Assembly (NCBI GenBank): GCA_016217545.1
Contig: JACRHT010000016.1
Location: 558,001-622,000, forward strand
Direction of reading: 5' to 3'
DNA length: 64,000 nucleotides
Source: Opitutia bacterium
GTDB lineage: Bacteria; Verrucomicrobiota; Verrucomicrobiia; Opitutales; Opitutaceae
The position numbers were made by a program, and so were the translations under genes. This document shows positions 9,595-18,968 of the stretch, one piece after another. Positions within the stretch are counted from its first letter, which is position 1; each line of letters begins with the position of its first letter. Below the pieces are notes generated by a model that worked only from the letters and a program-made list of their open reading frames with translations, searched no databases and had not been told where the DNA came from.

Positions 9595-10325
9595 TGTGCA
9601 GTATACCCTCCGTCCACCGGCAAGACGGCTCCCGTAATCCACTTGGCCTGGGGCGAGAGCAAGAAGGCGATCGCGTGCCCAACGTCGTCCGGCTCACCAA
9701 ACCCCAAGGGATGACGGCCGCGGATCGTGTCGATATTTTCGGCCGTCAGCCCCTTGAACATTTTTTCAACCAGTGGCGAAGGCACGATGCCCGGCGCCAC
9801 CGCATTGACCCGAATCCCACGCGCGGCCCATTCAACGGCCAAAGTACGCGCCAATCCCGCCACTGCAGCCTTGGAGGCTCCGTAGCCCGTCATCCCGGGC
9901 GCTCCGACGAGTCCCATGATGCTGGAAATAAGCACCACTGCGGGCTGAGTGCCCTGCTGCAAATTGGGCCAGCACGCCCGAAGGACGCGCAAGGCTCCGC
10001 TGACATTCACATCCATGACCGTCGCCATGTTTTCGTCCGAGGTTCTGGTCGCGGGATGCAACAGTCCGACACCTGCCGCATAGACAAGGCCGTCGAGCGA
10101 CAGGCTTTCGGCGGCAATCGTTTCGATCAACCGCTGGACGCTGTCCGCGCTCGTGACGTCCAGGCGCAAAATTCGCGCTGAGGGGAACGCGCTTCGCAGA
10201 TCCGCATCCTTGCCGTCACGGCAATGTGTCAGCACCAATCCCTCTCCACGACGTGAAAGCGCCCGCGCGGCTGCCCCTCCGAGGACCGACGACGCTCCGA
10301 CCACAAGTATCCGCCGCACGCTCAT
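9591..10325 (-). CDS. Short-chain dehydrogenase/reductase (FabG-like)
   Basis: This 244-residue classical SDR has a Gly-rich nucleotide site ([16 protein letters not shown]), the NNAG-equivalent YAAGVG, the serine of SSIMG and the catalytic [10 protein letters not shown]. Its C-terminus ([13 protein letters not shown]) is typical of FabG. With the adjacent acyl carrier protein and KAS III genes it should reduce a 3-oxoacyl-ACP to a 3-hydroxyacyl-ACP. The ATG at 10325 overlaps the ACP stop (ATGA), so the three genes are translationally coupled. Direct action on a nucleotide sugar is the alternative. Confidence 0.82.
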   Translation of the reverse strand: MSVRRILVVGASSVLGGAAARALSRRGEGLVLTHCRDGKDADLRSAFPSARILRLDVTSADSVQRLIETIAAESLSLDGLVYAAGVGLLHPATRTSDENMATVMDVNVSGALRVLRACWPNLQQGTQPAVVLISSIMGLVGAPGMTGYGASKAAVAGLARTLAVEWAARGIRVNAVAPGIVPSPLVEKMFKGLTAENIDTIRGRHPLGFGEPDDVGHAIAFLLSPQAKWITGAVLPVDGGYTAQ

Positions 10326-10555
10326 GACGTGAGCTTCGTCTCCACCAGTGCCACAAGGTCGCCAACGGTTTGGCACTTCTGCAGCGAACCGGGCGGCAGC
10401 TCGAAGCCCAACTCGGCATCAAGCATCGCGACGACCGCCATGCGGCCCATTGAGTCCCACGCCGGGAAGGACCTGAGCGGGGCGGAGTCCGTCAATTTCG
10501 CCGGCGCGATGCCGAGCTCAGCGCCGAGTTTTTCAATGAATTGCGTTTTGCTCAT
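10322..10555 (-). CDS. Acyl carrier protein-like
   Basis: The 77-residue acidic helical protein has the phosphopantetheine attachment serine in [19 protein letters not shown], reading DSM where canonical ACPs have DSL. I start at ATG 10555 ([16 protein letters not shown]), which is four bases before the KAS III stop, because upstream in-frame residues do not fit. It is dedicated to the neighbouring KAS III and SDR rather than to bulk fatty-acid synthesis, as judged from its place in the polysaccharide cluster. Confidence 0.8.
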   Translation of the reverse strand: MSKTQFIEKLGAELGIAPAKLTDSAPLRSFPAWDSMGRMAVVAMLDAELGFELPPGSLQKCQTVGDLVALVETKLTS

Positions 10556-10559
10556 AGAG

Positions 10560-11549
10560 TTAGTGCCATTCGAGAATACAGCCGCCCCAAGAGTAGCCGA
10601 CGCCAAATCCCGCCAGCAATACTTTCATCCCCGGCCTCAGCCGGCCGGCTTGGAGGGCTTCCGCCAAAGCCAGAGGAATGGTCGACGACACGGTGTTACC
10701 GCAATACTCCAGGTTGATCACGAACTTTTCGGACGGAATGCCCAATTTCCGTCGCAGATGCTCAAGCATGAAAGCATTTGCCTGATGGAATACCACGAGA
10801 TCGATCTCTCCGAGCGTCAGCTTGGCTTTCGCGAGGACACTTTGCACCAACTTAGGCACGGCTTTGATCGTGAAGTTGAAAATTTCCGGTCCGTCCATGA
10901 ACAAGCACGACGGATCCCGCACGTTGCCGGAGTCGTCGACCGAAGTGGTGGGCTGCGCCGCCCGCGCATGACGAGCCCCACCGGTTCTTACGATCAACTG
11001 TTCCGCCCCGCGCCCGTCGGAGCCGAGCACGAAGGAATGCAGCCGCGTCTTGGAATCCCTCGTAAGCAAGGTGGCAGTGCCAGCGTCGCCAAAGATGGTC
11101 CGCGTGCTCTTGTCCAGCGGATGAACGAGACGGCTATAGGTATCTGCCGTCAAAAAAAGCACCTTCTCCGCCGCGCCACTCGCTAACAGCGCGTTTGCAA
11201 GCGACAGGCCGTAAACATATCCGGAACATCCGAGGTTGAAATCCAGCGCCGCGCAACTCGTCGGCAGCCCCAGCCGATACTGCAGCACGCACGCCGTTGT
11301 AGGCAGCAGGTAATCGGGCGTCTGAGTGCAAAACAGCAGGCAATCGGCTTGATCCGCGCCTTCGGACAACAGTTGCACGGCAGCGGCATGGGCAAGATCC
11401 GACGCGCACTCCCCTTCCGACACCACGCGTCTCTCTCGAATTCCCGTCTTCTCGAAGATCTTTTCTGCTGTCCAGTCAGGATACAACAACGCTAGGTCGG
11501 TGTTACTCAGGACGGTCTTAGGGAGGTGACAGGCAATTTTTTCAATCAT
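10560..11549 (-). CDS. 3-oxoacyl-ACP synthase III-like (KAS III)
   Basis: The 329-residue protein has full-length FabH architecture with the catalytic triad in place: C108 in NLGCSGYVYG, H255 in VVFHQAN and N285 in EYCGNTVSST. It condenses an acyl-CoA with malonyl-ACP. In Pseudomonas flagellin-glycosylation islands, KAS III, ACP and reductase genes accompany an aminotransferase and an acyltransferase and are linked to a 3-hydroxybutanoyl-type amide on viosamine. The same gene set here suggests a comparable custom acyl group. Confidence 0.85.
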   Translation of the reverse strand: MIEKIACHLPKTVLSNTDLALLYPDWTAEKIFEKTGIRERRVVSEGECASDLAHAAAVQLLSEGADQADCLLFCTQTPDYLLPTTACVLQYRLGLPTSCAALDFNLGCSGYVYGLSLANALLASGAAEKVLFLTADTYSRLVHPLDKSTRTIFGDAGTATLLTRDSKTRLHSFVLGSDGRGAEQLIVRTGGARHARAAQPTTSVDDSGNVRDPSCLFMDGPEIFNFTIKAVPKLVQSVLAKAKLTLGEIDLVVFHQANAFMLEHLRRKLGIPSEKFVINLEYCGNTVSSTIPLALAEALQAGRLRPGMKVLLAGFGVGYSWGGCILEWH

Positions 11550-11683
11550 CGCAGGGATTGGCTAAGACGCGCAACCATCAGGCCCCGAGAGGGAGACAGT
11601 GCGCATCAGGTTCGGGCAATCGGCCCCAAAGACCGATGATGGAACGCCGGCCGTAATCGCAACATGTGGAGGGTGAGCCCGCG

Positions 11684-14497
11684 TCACGGCGAAGCCCAAT
11701 ACTGGAGACTAAGCGAGCGGAGCACGGTATCCTGGAACGCCACTCCCTGTGCAGTGATGCGAAAGCCGATGGCGGTGAGCATATCGACATTGCCAAAATC
11801 CAGACGCCCGGGTTGGAGCAGCTTCGCACTGCCGTCCACGAAAACGATGATCGTCTGCGAAGTCGCGCTCGACCGCACGATTCGGAGGCGGAGAACCAGT
11901 GTGGTTCCATTCTCGGGTTTGGGATCCGAATCATAAACCACCACCGAACCGAAGTAGGCGCGCACGCGCTTGTTGTTCGCGTTTGCGGCGAAAGTGAGCG
12001 CGGCGATGATTTCCAAGGCGTCGCCATCCTTCCGCAGGGCCTGACTCGGCAGGCTAACCTGCCGGAGAGTGGTCTCTGCTCCGCCGGCGACACTCGACGC
12101 CGCTTGGGTCGACGAATAGATCATCTGCCCGTTGGTATAGGCGAGCGCGGCGGGCAAGTTACCGACGAGAACGTTGTCGGTCTCGTTGGTGATGATACTG
12201 ACTCCTTGGGGCGAATTCACCGCCAAGTTGTCCCGCACGACGTTGCCGCCGCTCGCATCCCCGAGCGCAACAGCATAGAAGCTCTTTCGCGCAGTCCCGG
12301 TGCGCGAATCAATGATGGAATTGTCGGACACGAGGTTGTTTTCCGATTCCACGCCACCCACCGAACCGAAAACGATAAATGGAGTCGCCGAGGTCGAGCC
12401 CAGATTCCACGCGACGTTTCCCCTCACCAAACTGAACCGCGCCCCAAACAACTTGACACCACTACCGTCGGCGCTGCGGATCACCTTGTTGTTGCTGAAA
12501 GATCCTGCGACAACGCCATAAAGTTCCAACGGAGCGCCGCTGTCGAACCATGTGTTACTCTCGATAATGATGCCCGGACAGCTGAATTGATCCTCGTGCA
12601 ACAACGGCCGATTCAGATCGAAGGGCCGATTGAAGCCAGACAGGATATTGTCCTTGATTACCATATCCTCGGCGTTCGCGAGCACGATGCCGCTCGAGTC
12701 TCCAGCACTCGCCTGAAGCTGGTTGTTCGAGAAAGTGTTTTTTCTGATTTTGCGCCCGCCGACCGCACTGTTGCACTTGAAACCGACGTAGACGTTTTGC
12801 GCGACATTTCCGACAAAAAGGTTGTTTGCCGTGTCCGGAACTGCCGGCGAGCCGCTCGAGTCCGCAGGATCGATCCGGAACGCGGTGAACAAATTTGAAG
12901 AGCCGATGCCACGCGCAACGTTTCCGGAGAACACGTTGTTTTTCGAGCCGTTCCAGCACTCATAGCCCGTGCCAAGCACGCCGGTCGCCCCTACGCCATC
13001 GACATAGCAGTTGACGACGGAACAATTATTCGCGCCCGAAAGTTCGATTCCGACGTCGCGGACGTTCGTGACTCGACAACTGCTGATCAGGACGGCCTCC
13101 GTGGAGCGGCCCGCCGCGCTCGGCGTGTCGTTGTTGCGCACCAGATGGATGGCGTAGCCGGAAGCCGCTTCGACCCAGACATTGGTGATCGAGCCACCCA
13201 CGACTCCGCCGAACGCCAAACCGTTGTTTCCGGTCCCCTGCAGGTCTAGCTTCAGGTCGCTCACATGAATATCCGTGTCTCCCGTGTCTTGTGTCGTCTG
13301 GTCGCCGAAGGACCGAACATTCGCCAGGCAGACCGTTTGCCCCGCGGCGGGAAACCGGATCACGGTCGACCAACCCGCGCCACGAAACGTTGAACCGCTC
13401 GGCAGCAAAAGTCCCACTTGGTTCGTCGGGTCGGCAGAAACGTAGTAAGTGCCCGGAGGCAGATACACCTCCTTGCCAACTTCAGCCCCATAGTAAATTG
13501 CCGCTTGAATTGCCGCCCGATCATCCGTCACGCCGTTACCAGTCGCACCGAAAACCCTCACATCCACACTGCCCCCATCGCTCGTGATATCCTCCAGGAT
13601 CACTTTGTTCGTCGCGGCATTGTAGTCCGCCGGCCGAACCAGCGTCACACCGTTGGGAACGTCCGAAACGTTTTCCGCCCGGAGTGCGTAGGAGCGTTGA
13701 CGTCCGTTCACGTTCAACGTGACCACAGCTCCCGCGGTCATGGCCACCGTGTCGACCGTGCCAAGGGCGACGGTCGGCGTCGCTCCGTCCGCAACTACGT
13801 TCCGCACGCCGAGCCAGCCGCGCGTGGCCAGGACGCCCGACTCCGTAGGCAGCGTGAGCGTATTCCCCGCAGCGCTTGCCGACTTGGTAATGGTCGTGCG
13901 CGAAGCCGTCAAACCCAGTTGGACGGTGCCCACCCGCGTGTCGATGCCGCCACCGCCGTCATACGTGATGATGTCGCCACCGGGCAAGGTAGCGCCGTAA
14001 AGCAGCAGATCACCACCGCGCGCCTCGGCCGCTGTGCCACCCGAGGAATAGAAATTACCACCGCGTGCCGAGGTTGCGCTGCCACCACGCAGCAACAGCG
14101 ACCCACCGAGTGCTTGGGACCCAGCGCCGCCATAGAGCAAAATGCTTCCGCCTCGAGCCGCATCGCCAGCACCACCGCTCAGGTCAACTTCGCCGGCATC
14201 CGCCGCTTGGTCCACCAAAGTCGCGCCGGCCCCAGCGTTCAGGTAAATTTTCCCGCCAACGGCTCCGCCCGTGTTACGCGCTTCGATCAGCGTGGCGAGA
14301 TTCAGCGGGGTGATGAATTTGTCCGCCTCGGTCCCAGCCCGAATCGTCGCGGCTGTCGCGGCATTGGCTGAGATGAAGTTCAGCGGTGTGGTCAAAACGC
14401 CGTTATCATCCACACTGACCGTGGTCTGCCCCCTCAACGACAGAGTCGTCACCAAGATCATAGTGAACAACAGGAGATGGCGATGGGTGCGTTTCAC
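11684..14497 (-). CDS. Secreted beta-helix protein with Gly-rich N-terminal repeats
   Basis: The 937-residue protein starts with a signal peptide (LLLFTMILVTTLSLRGQ). Residues about 80-175 form short Gly-rich repeats (LLYGGAG, LLLRGGSA, NFYSSGG, LLLYGA). Residues about 305-780 form a pectate-lyase-3 type right-handed beta-helix (VFGATGNGVTDDRAAIQAAI, YLPPGTYYV, then many Asn-rich NxFxxN turns). A C-terminal beta-sandwich (about 800-937) ends in LSLQYWASP. The architecture resembles tail-spike and glycan lyase or hydrolase proteins. Trimming of the polymer made by this cluster is plausible, but no catalytic residues can be assigned from sequence alone. Confidence 0.7.
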   Translation of the reverse strand: MKRTHRHLLLFTMILVTTLSLRGQTTVSVDDNGVLTTPLNFISANAATAATIRAGTEADKFITPLNLATLIEARNTGGAVGGKIYLNAGAGATLVDQAADAGEVDLSGGAGDAARGGSILLYGGAGSQALGGSLLLRGGSATSARGGNFYSSGGTAAEARGGDLLLYGATLPGGDIITYDGGGGIDTRVGTVQLGLTASRTTITKSASAAGNTLTLPTESGVLATRGWLGVRNVVADGATPTVALGTVDTVAMTAGAVVTLNVNGRQRSYALRAENVSDVPNGVTLVRPADYNAATNKVILEDITSDGGSVDVRVFGATGNGVTDDRAAIQAAIYYGAEVGKEVYLPPGTYYVSADPTNQVGLLLPSGSTFRGAGWSTVIRFPAAGQTVCLANVRSFGDQTTQDTGDTDIHVSDLKLDLQGTGNNGLAFGGVVGGSITNVWVEAASGYAIHLVRNNDTPSAAGRSTEAVLISSCRVTNVRDVGIELSGANNCSVVNCYVDGVGATGVLGTGYECWNGSKNNVFSGNVARGIGSSNLFTAFRIDPADSSGSPAVPDTANNLFVGNVAQNVYVGFKCNSAVGGRKIRKNTFSNNQLQASAGDSSGIVLANAEDMVIKDNILSGFNRPFDLNRPLLHEDQFSCPGIIIESNTWFDSGAPLELYGVVAGSFSNNKVIRSADGSGVKLFGARFSLVRGNVAWNLGSTSATPFIVFGSVGGVESENNLVSDNSIIDSRTGTARKSFYAVALGDASGGNVVRDNLAVNSPQGVSIITNETDNVLVGNLPAALAYTNGQMIYSSTQAASSVAGGAETTLRQVSLPSQALRKDGDALEIIAALTFAANANNKRVRAYFGSVVVYDSDPKPENGTTLVLRLRIVRSSATSQTIIVFVDGSAKLLQPGRLDFGNVDMLTAIGFRITAQGVAFQDTVLRSLSLQYWASP

Positions 14498-14537
14498 GTA
14501 GGTGATTTGCAGTAATTCGCCTATTCCTACCGGTGCA

Positions 14538-15695
14538 TCAAGCCCTGACTTGGATCCCCATGCCGACGCAGAGCACCTGGTTCACCGCCCGCACATCGAA
14601 ACGCTCCACCGCAATCTGCCGCGAGCGAATGGCCATGCGCCGCACAAGCTCGGGGTCCGATGCCAGCCGTTGCATCGCGATCGATAAGGCGTGAGCTGAA
14701 CGGGTCGGCACTAACAGTCCGTTCTCTCCCTGCAGAATACCGTGAACATCGCGCTTGCTCCCCGCGGGCACCACGACCGTGTCCCGACAACCGATCGTGT
14801 CCGTGGTGATTATCGCGCGCCCGACCGACATCGCCTCGAGCACGGAACGTGGCATGCCCTCGTGATACGATGGCAGCACATAAACCGAGCACTCCGCCAG
14901 ATGGCCGCGCACATCCTCGCAGAGGGGAAAACGCTCCAGCCATCCGCGGGACACCCATCCGTCGATGTCGGTCTCGCGAATCCCGGTGGGATTGGAGTCT
15001 CCCGCCCCCACAATACGACACCCGGCTTCCGGGTGAGTCCGACGCAGCTCCGCCGCCGCTTCCGCCAACTCAACCAGACCTTTGTCGCGCAACATCCGCC
15101 CAAGATAGAGGAAACGTGTTCCCGACGGTAACGGCTTCGGAGCGAAATGCTCCGTGTCGACACCCGAGCCAGCCACCTGGACCAACTGCCTCCGGCTCGC
15201 TAAGCGGCGCTCAAGGAACAGCGCTTCAATCTCTCCGTTTTGCACGAACACACGTCCGCAGCCCCGCAGCGACCGGCGATAAAGCGCCTCAGCGACTCCG
15301 CGCAGCAAGCGCCCTTTAAGTCCTTCCGTGTAGAACGCCGTGCCCAGCCCAGTGATCAGTGCGTGCACAGACGGAACGCCGGCTGCGCGAGCTGCGAGCG
15401 ATCCGTAAATCACCGGCTTGATCGTGTAGCTGAGCACGATGTCCGGTTTCTCCGCTGCGCAAAGCCGCCGCAAATTTCTGTAACTGCGCCAATCTGCCAA
15501 AGGATTTAGCCCAGTCCGTGCGAGGTGGACCGGCACAAAGCGAATGCCAGCCTCGGCCAGTTGAGCCGGGACGCGTGGTGTCTCCGCTGGCGCCGCGGCC
15601 ACAACCTCCCACCCTGCCGCCAACACCGCCCGCATGAGCGGCAACCGGAAATTGGTCAGCGACGCATCATAGCCGGCAATCAGCAGGAATTTCAC
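14538..15695 (-). CDS. Glycosyltransferase family 4 (PglA-like)
   Basis: The 385-residue GT-B enzyme has the N-terminal DASLTNFRLPLMRAV, the stretch LSYTIKPVIYGSLAARAAGV characteristic of the PglA/WbnH subgroup, and the C-terminal donor site SYHEGMPRSVLEAMSVGRAI. PglA adds GalNAc to undecaprenyl-linked diNAc-bacillosamine, so this is a good candidate for the second sugar after the PglC-like initiator. The stop of the preceding GT gene and this start overlap by four bases (15692-15695). The actual donor is not deducible. Confidence 0.88.
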   Translation of the reverse strand: MKFLLIAGYDASLTNFRLPLMRAVLAAGWEVVAAAPAETPRVPAQLAEAGIRFVPVHLARTGLNPLADWRSYRNLRRLCAAEKPDIVLSYTIKPVIYGSLAARAAGVPSVHALITGLGTAFYTEGLKGRLLRGVAEALYRRSLRGCGRVFVQNGEIEALFLERRLASRRQLVQVAGSGVDTEHFAPKPLPSGTRFLYLGRMLRDKGLVELAEAAAELRRTHPEAGCRIVGAGDSNPTGIRETDIDGWVSRGWLERFPLCEDVRGHLAECSVYVLPSYHEGMPRSVLEAMSVGRAIITTDTIGCRDTVVVPAGSKRDVHGILQGENGLLVPTRSAHALSIAMQRLASDPELVRRMAIRSRQIAVERFDVRAVNQVLCVGMGIQVRA

Positions 15696-16813
15696 CGTTC
15701 CCTCCGTTCCAAGACCGCATGGAGGGCCCTTTCGGCCGCTATTGTCACCGCGGCTTCCGCGAAGTGCGCCTGGCAGTATTCCCGAGCTCGAACTCCCATA
15801 GCCCTCGCTCGACCGGGCTCGCCGAGAAGACGCACCAGTGCGGCATACGCCATGCGCGCATCAGCGATCGGCACCACCTCCAGTCCGTCACTTTCGCCGG
15901 CAATGCGTCGCAGGTCGCCAACCTCGGTCGCAATGCACGGAATGCCCAGCGCCATTGCTTCAAGCAACGCATTCGGCATGCCCTCGTAGCGGCTGAGGAG
16001 CATGAACACATCCGCACCCGCCAAGAACTTCACCGGGTCGTCGATCGGTCCCGCCCACGTGACGGTTCCCTCCATGCCTCGGCGTGCAATTTCGCCGTCG
16101 AGCCGAGTCTCGCCCGTCGGCTGTGCGCCACCGACCGTGAAGTGGACGTTAGCACCATCAGCGCACGCCAGCTGGGCAATCTCGAGCAGTTGATCGTAAC
16201 CTTTGATCCAAAAGCGAACGTTGCCCAGCATCCGCACCTCCAACCGTCCCGCGGACTCTCCGCGACGCGCCGCGGATAGAAACGTAGCCTCGATGGCGTT
16301 CGGGACGACGTGAGCGCGCGACTCGATTCCGAGCGCAACCTCCTGTGCAAGCTTCACGTTGAGCTCGCTGTTCGAGAGATAGCCGGCGGCATAAAGCCGC
16401 GTGGCGCGCAGCAGCCAACCGCGCTTCCGCATCACCTCGCGACTTGCGGAGCGCAACGCCACGATACCCGCGGGCCACCAAAGAATCGGCAGCAATAGTC
16501 GCCACAGTTCCGCCCGAAAACCCCAGCACATCAGCACTCCCCGGGGGCCACGCACCACCGCCGCAACCAATGCCGCTAGCACCGACAGCGCCCCCGCACG
16601 ACCCGGGCGGACGATGTGCACGCCAGCGCGCGCCGCCTCATCCAACAGGGCGGCATAGCGGCCCCCGCCGGGTTGCCATTGCAACACATAGACAGAGCAA
16701 TCGTGGCCCCGCTCGCCCAACCCTCGGAGCAGCAGCAGCAGTTGCTTTTCCGCTCCCCCGCCCGCGAGCGTGTTCGTGAGCACGCGGACTACCATGCGCT
16801 CGCTGTGTTTCAT
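15692..16813 (-). CDS. Glycosyltransferase family 4
   Basis: The 373-residue GT-B protein opens with RVLTNTLAGGGAEKQLLLLLRGL and has the donor-binding motif SRYEGMPNALLEAMALGIPCIA. I start at ATG 16813 because it overlaps the deacetylase stop in an ATGA. The same frame stays open back to 17710, but that part is antisense-frame noise over the deacetylase. The sugar specificity is unknown. Confidence 0.87.
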   Translation of the reverse strand: MKHSERMVVRVLTNTLAGGGAEKQLLLLLRGLGERGHDCSVYVLQWQPGGGRYAALLDEAARAGVHIVRPGRAGALSVLAALVAAVVRGPRGVLMCWGFRAELWRLLLPILWWPAGIVALRSASREVMRKRGWLLRATRLYAAGYLSNSELNVKLAQEVALGIESRAHVVPNAIEATFLSAARRGESAGRLEVRMLGNVRFWIKGYDQLLEIAQLACADGANVHFTVGGAQPTGETRLDGEIARRGMEGTVTWAGPIDDPVKFLAGADVFMLLSRYEGMPNALLEAMALGIPCIATEVGDLRRIAGESDGLEVVPIADARMAYAALVRLLGEPGRARAMGVRAREYCQAHFAEAAVTIAAERALHAVLERRER

Positions 16814-17583
16814 GCCGGATCGTGCAGCGGAGCCGGTGCGGTCAGCGCGAAACGAGCGCGGCGTAGCCAGTGAAACAGCGGGCTCACCTTCAGGCGGAAA
16901 TTCGTCGTGCCGTCGCCCCGGTAGAGCCCTACGCGCTCCAGCGTCAGCCAGTTCTCGCGGCGCACGAGGCCGCGCGCCCACGGCGTGATCGGCGCCAACT
17001 CGTAACCCGCCGCGCGCACCCGCGACAGTGTATCGGCCGTGAACTTGCCAGCGGGATAGCAAAACGACCCAACGCTTTCCCCGAGCAACGACTCGAGCAC
17101 GCGCTTGGATTCGGCCAGCTGTCGTTCCTGTTCGCCGGCGGAGAGCGTCGGCAGACGCGCGTGATTGCAAGTGTGGCTCGCGATCTCCCATCCGGCGGAG
17201 CGCAGGGAGATCAGTTCCTTCGCCGTGAGAAATTCCTTGTGCGCGGGACAGTGCAGTGGCCGCGGTGCGCCGTCGATCAAGGAGTCGGTGATGACGAATA
17301 CCGTTGCCGTAAACCCTAGTTCTTTCAACACCGGCCGCACATGCGTCCAGCAGTCGCGGTAGCCATCGTCGAAGGTCAGCGCCATCAGCTTCGGTGACCA
17401 CCGTCCCTCCGCGCGCGCCGCCGCGCAAAACTCCCGGAGACTCACCAGCCGCCGGCCGGCCCGCGCGAGGTATTCCATCTGCCGACGAAAATCTGCCGCC
17501 GAGACGGTGAGCCCATCCACATGCAACGGATCGACCCCGTGATACGCCAGGATGCGCGTGGTGCGAATGACCGGAGGAAGCAT
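16810..17583 (-). CDS. Polysaccharide deacetylase (NodB-type, CE4)
   Basis: The 257-residue protein has the CE4 metal and catalytic motifs TFDDGY (residues 70-75) and SHTCNH (136-141) and the later FCYPAGKF. An N-terminal ILAYHGVDP is typical of the family. It likely removes N-acetyl groups from a GlcNAc-type residue during or after assembly. No signal peptide is evident, so a cytoplasmic or membrane-associated substrate such as a lipid-linked intermediate is possible. Its stop overlaps the next GT start, and its start is three bases from the FemAB-like gene. Confidence 0.87.
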   Translation of the reverse strand: MLPPVIRTTRILAYHGVDPLHVDGLTVSAADFRRQMEYLARAGRRLVSLREFCAAARAEGRWSPKLMALTFDDGYRDCWTHVRPVLKELGFTATVFVITDSLIDGAPRPLHCPAHKEFLTAKELISLRSAGWEIASHTCNHARLPTLSAGEQERQLAESKRVLESLLGESVGSFCYPAGKFTADTLSRVRAAGYELAPITPWARGLVRRENWLTLERVGLYRGDGTTNFRLKVSPLFHWLRRARFALTAPAPLHDPA

Positions 17584-17586
17584 CGC

Positions 17587-18384
17587 TCAGATAACCGAAC
17601 CGGTGGGAGGAACTACTCGCGGTCGGACCAACCCGCGCGCCTTTATCGCCGCCGTCCGCGCGGCCAATGCGAATTGCCCGAGCGGCCCTGCGCCCACGAA
17701 TCCATTCCATTCCATCGTGGGTTCGCCGCCGAATTCCATTTTGAAACGGTCGATCCCCGCCAGCTCCGCCGTATGGGCGATGCCGCCGAGATCGTAGGCC
17801 TCGAATCCTCGCGCCTTGAACGCGAGCATATCGCGCCAGTGCAGCAGCCGGTTGGCCCGGCCGATGAGGGCGCGGCGCGCCGAGTCGTCGCTACCTCGCG
17901 CGGCGGAATGCGAATACAGCAGCCGCGTCCGGCGGGCGTCATGCAGATACACGTGCTGCGCTAAGATTGCGCCCTCGCGGCGGACCGTGGAAAGCGTCAA
18001 TGCGGCCGCCGCGTGCAACGCCACCAGCTTTTCGTTGTTTGCAGGAGCGATGCCGGTGGTGCGGGCAAATTCACTGAAGGCGGCCCGAAAGACGGCGAGC
18101 GCCGTCTCGTCCGGCCGCTCGAGCACCTCGCACTCGAGGCCGTCCTTGTCCTGTGCCCGCCGAACCTCGTAGCGACAGTTCTTAGACAGTCCGGCCAGCA
18201 GCGCTTCCTCTTCGCGGTCGATGTTCACAATCGAACTGTGAAACCGGATGGCTTGCGGTCCGGGCGGCACCGCGCATTGCACCAATTGGAGGATGTCGCA
18301 CCCCTGCTCGCGCACGGGCAGATCCGCCGCAAAATAGATTTCGCGGATGCGCAGGCCCTTGAGGCGGCGGTTGATCGTCAGCAT
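17587..18384 (-). CDS. FemAB/GNAT-like acyltransferase
   Basis: The 265-residue protein has the FemAB-like signature: LSKNCRYEVRRAQDKDG near residue 95, an alpha-helical insertion, then LLYSHSAARG and LLHWRDMLAFKARGFEAYDLGG, ending in FKMEFGGEP. Such proteins transfer aminoacyl or acyl groups, and relatives occur in exopolysaccharide clusters. I start at ATG 18384, which overlaps the methyltransferase stop by seven bases. The long upstream extension of this frame lies over the methyltransferase and GT genes and is not coding. Confidence 0.75.
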   Translation of the reverse strand: MLTINRRLKGLRIREIYFAADLPVREQGCDILQLVQCAVPPGPQAIRFHSSIVNIDREEEALLAGLSKNCRYEVRRAQDKDGLECEVLERPDETALAVFRAAFSEFARTTGIAPANNEKLVALHAAAALTLSTVRREGAILAQHVYLHDARRTRLLYSHSAARGSDDSARRALIGRANRLLHWRDMLAFKARGFEAYDLGGIAHTAELAGIDRFKMEFGGEPTMEWNGFVGAGPLGQFALAARTAAIKARGLVRPRVVPPTGSVI

Positions 18385-18968
18385 GCGGGAAACTCGACTT
18401 TCACTGCGGGATGGAATCCGGTGGGCAACACCGGCCGCGTCACGCGACACCGCGGATCGCCTTCGAACACGTCGGCATCCACGGCGTTGTAGTAGATGAA
18501 ACGCAGATTGCGCAGCCGGCCGCTCGGGCCATAGAGCGCAAAGAGTCGCTCCTTGAACTGCTCCATCAAGGCGCGCGTAAACGGATTGAAAGCGTAGATC
18601 ACCGTGGCGTCCGCCGGCAGCGTCTCCATGCAGTTGCCGACCGCGATGGTGACGTCGTCCCGGTGCCGCAGGCGATGCGCGACCTCGCCGGCGACTTCGG
18701 GGTCGAGTTCGAGACCATGGACTCGAGCGGCCCGCCCTTGATGGAGAACGAAATTGATCACACGACCGCGACCGCATCCGACATCCACGAACACGTCGCC
18801 CGCCCGCACCTCGGGATCGAGCAGCAACGCCAACGCGCGGTAATCCGAATTCATCGTGTCCTTCGCACCGAGGTGCGCGTAGGGCGTCCGCTTGCTCCCG
18901 CCGAGGAACCGGCCGTAGCGAAGATCGAGGTAGAGATTGCGCAGGAGGCGGCGAATACGAGCAATCAT
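18378..18968 (-). CDS. Class I SAM-dependent methyltransferase
   Basis: The 196-residue protein contains the SAM motif I VFVDVGCGRGRVINFVL, an acidic post-I residue in VHGLELDPEV, and AVGNCME and YAFNPFTR in the following strands. ATG 18968 overlaps the GT stop in an ATGA. Position among glycosyltransferases suggests methylation of a sugar or of the chain terminus, which is an inference. Confidence 0.82.
   Translation of the reverse strand: MIARIRRLLRNLYLDLRYGRFLGGSKRTPYAHLGAKDTMNSDYRALALLLDPEVRAGDVFVDVGCGRGRVINFVLHQGRAARVHGLELDPEVAGEVAHRLRHRDDVTIAVGNCMETLPADATVIYAFNPFTRALMEQFKERLFALYGPSGRLRNLRFIYYNAVDADVFEGDPRCRVTRPVLPTGFHPAVKVEFPAC

Noticed and set aside
16814-17710. N-terminal extension of the GT4 frame to a 672-residue protein
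   Set aside because: The extension overlaps the deacetylase gene in another frame and has no domain; the ATG at 16813 overlaps the deacetylase stop as in the other junctions.
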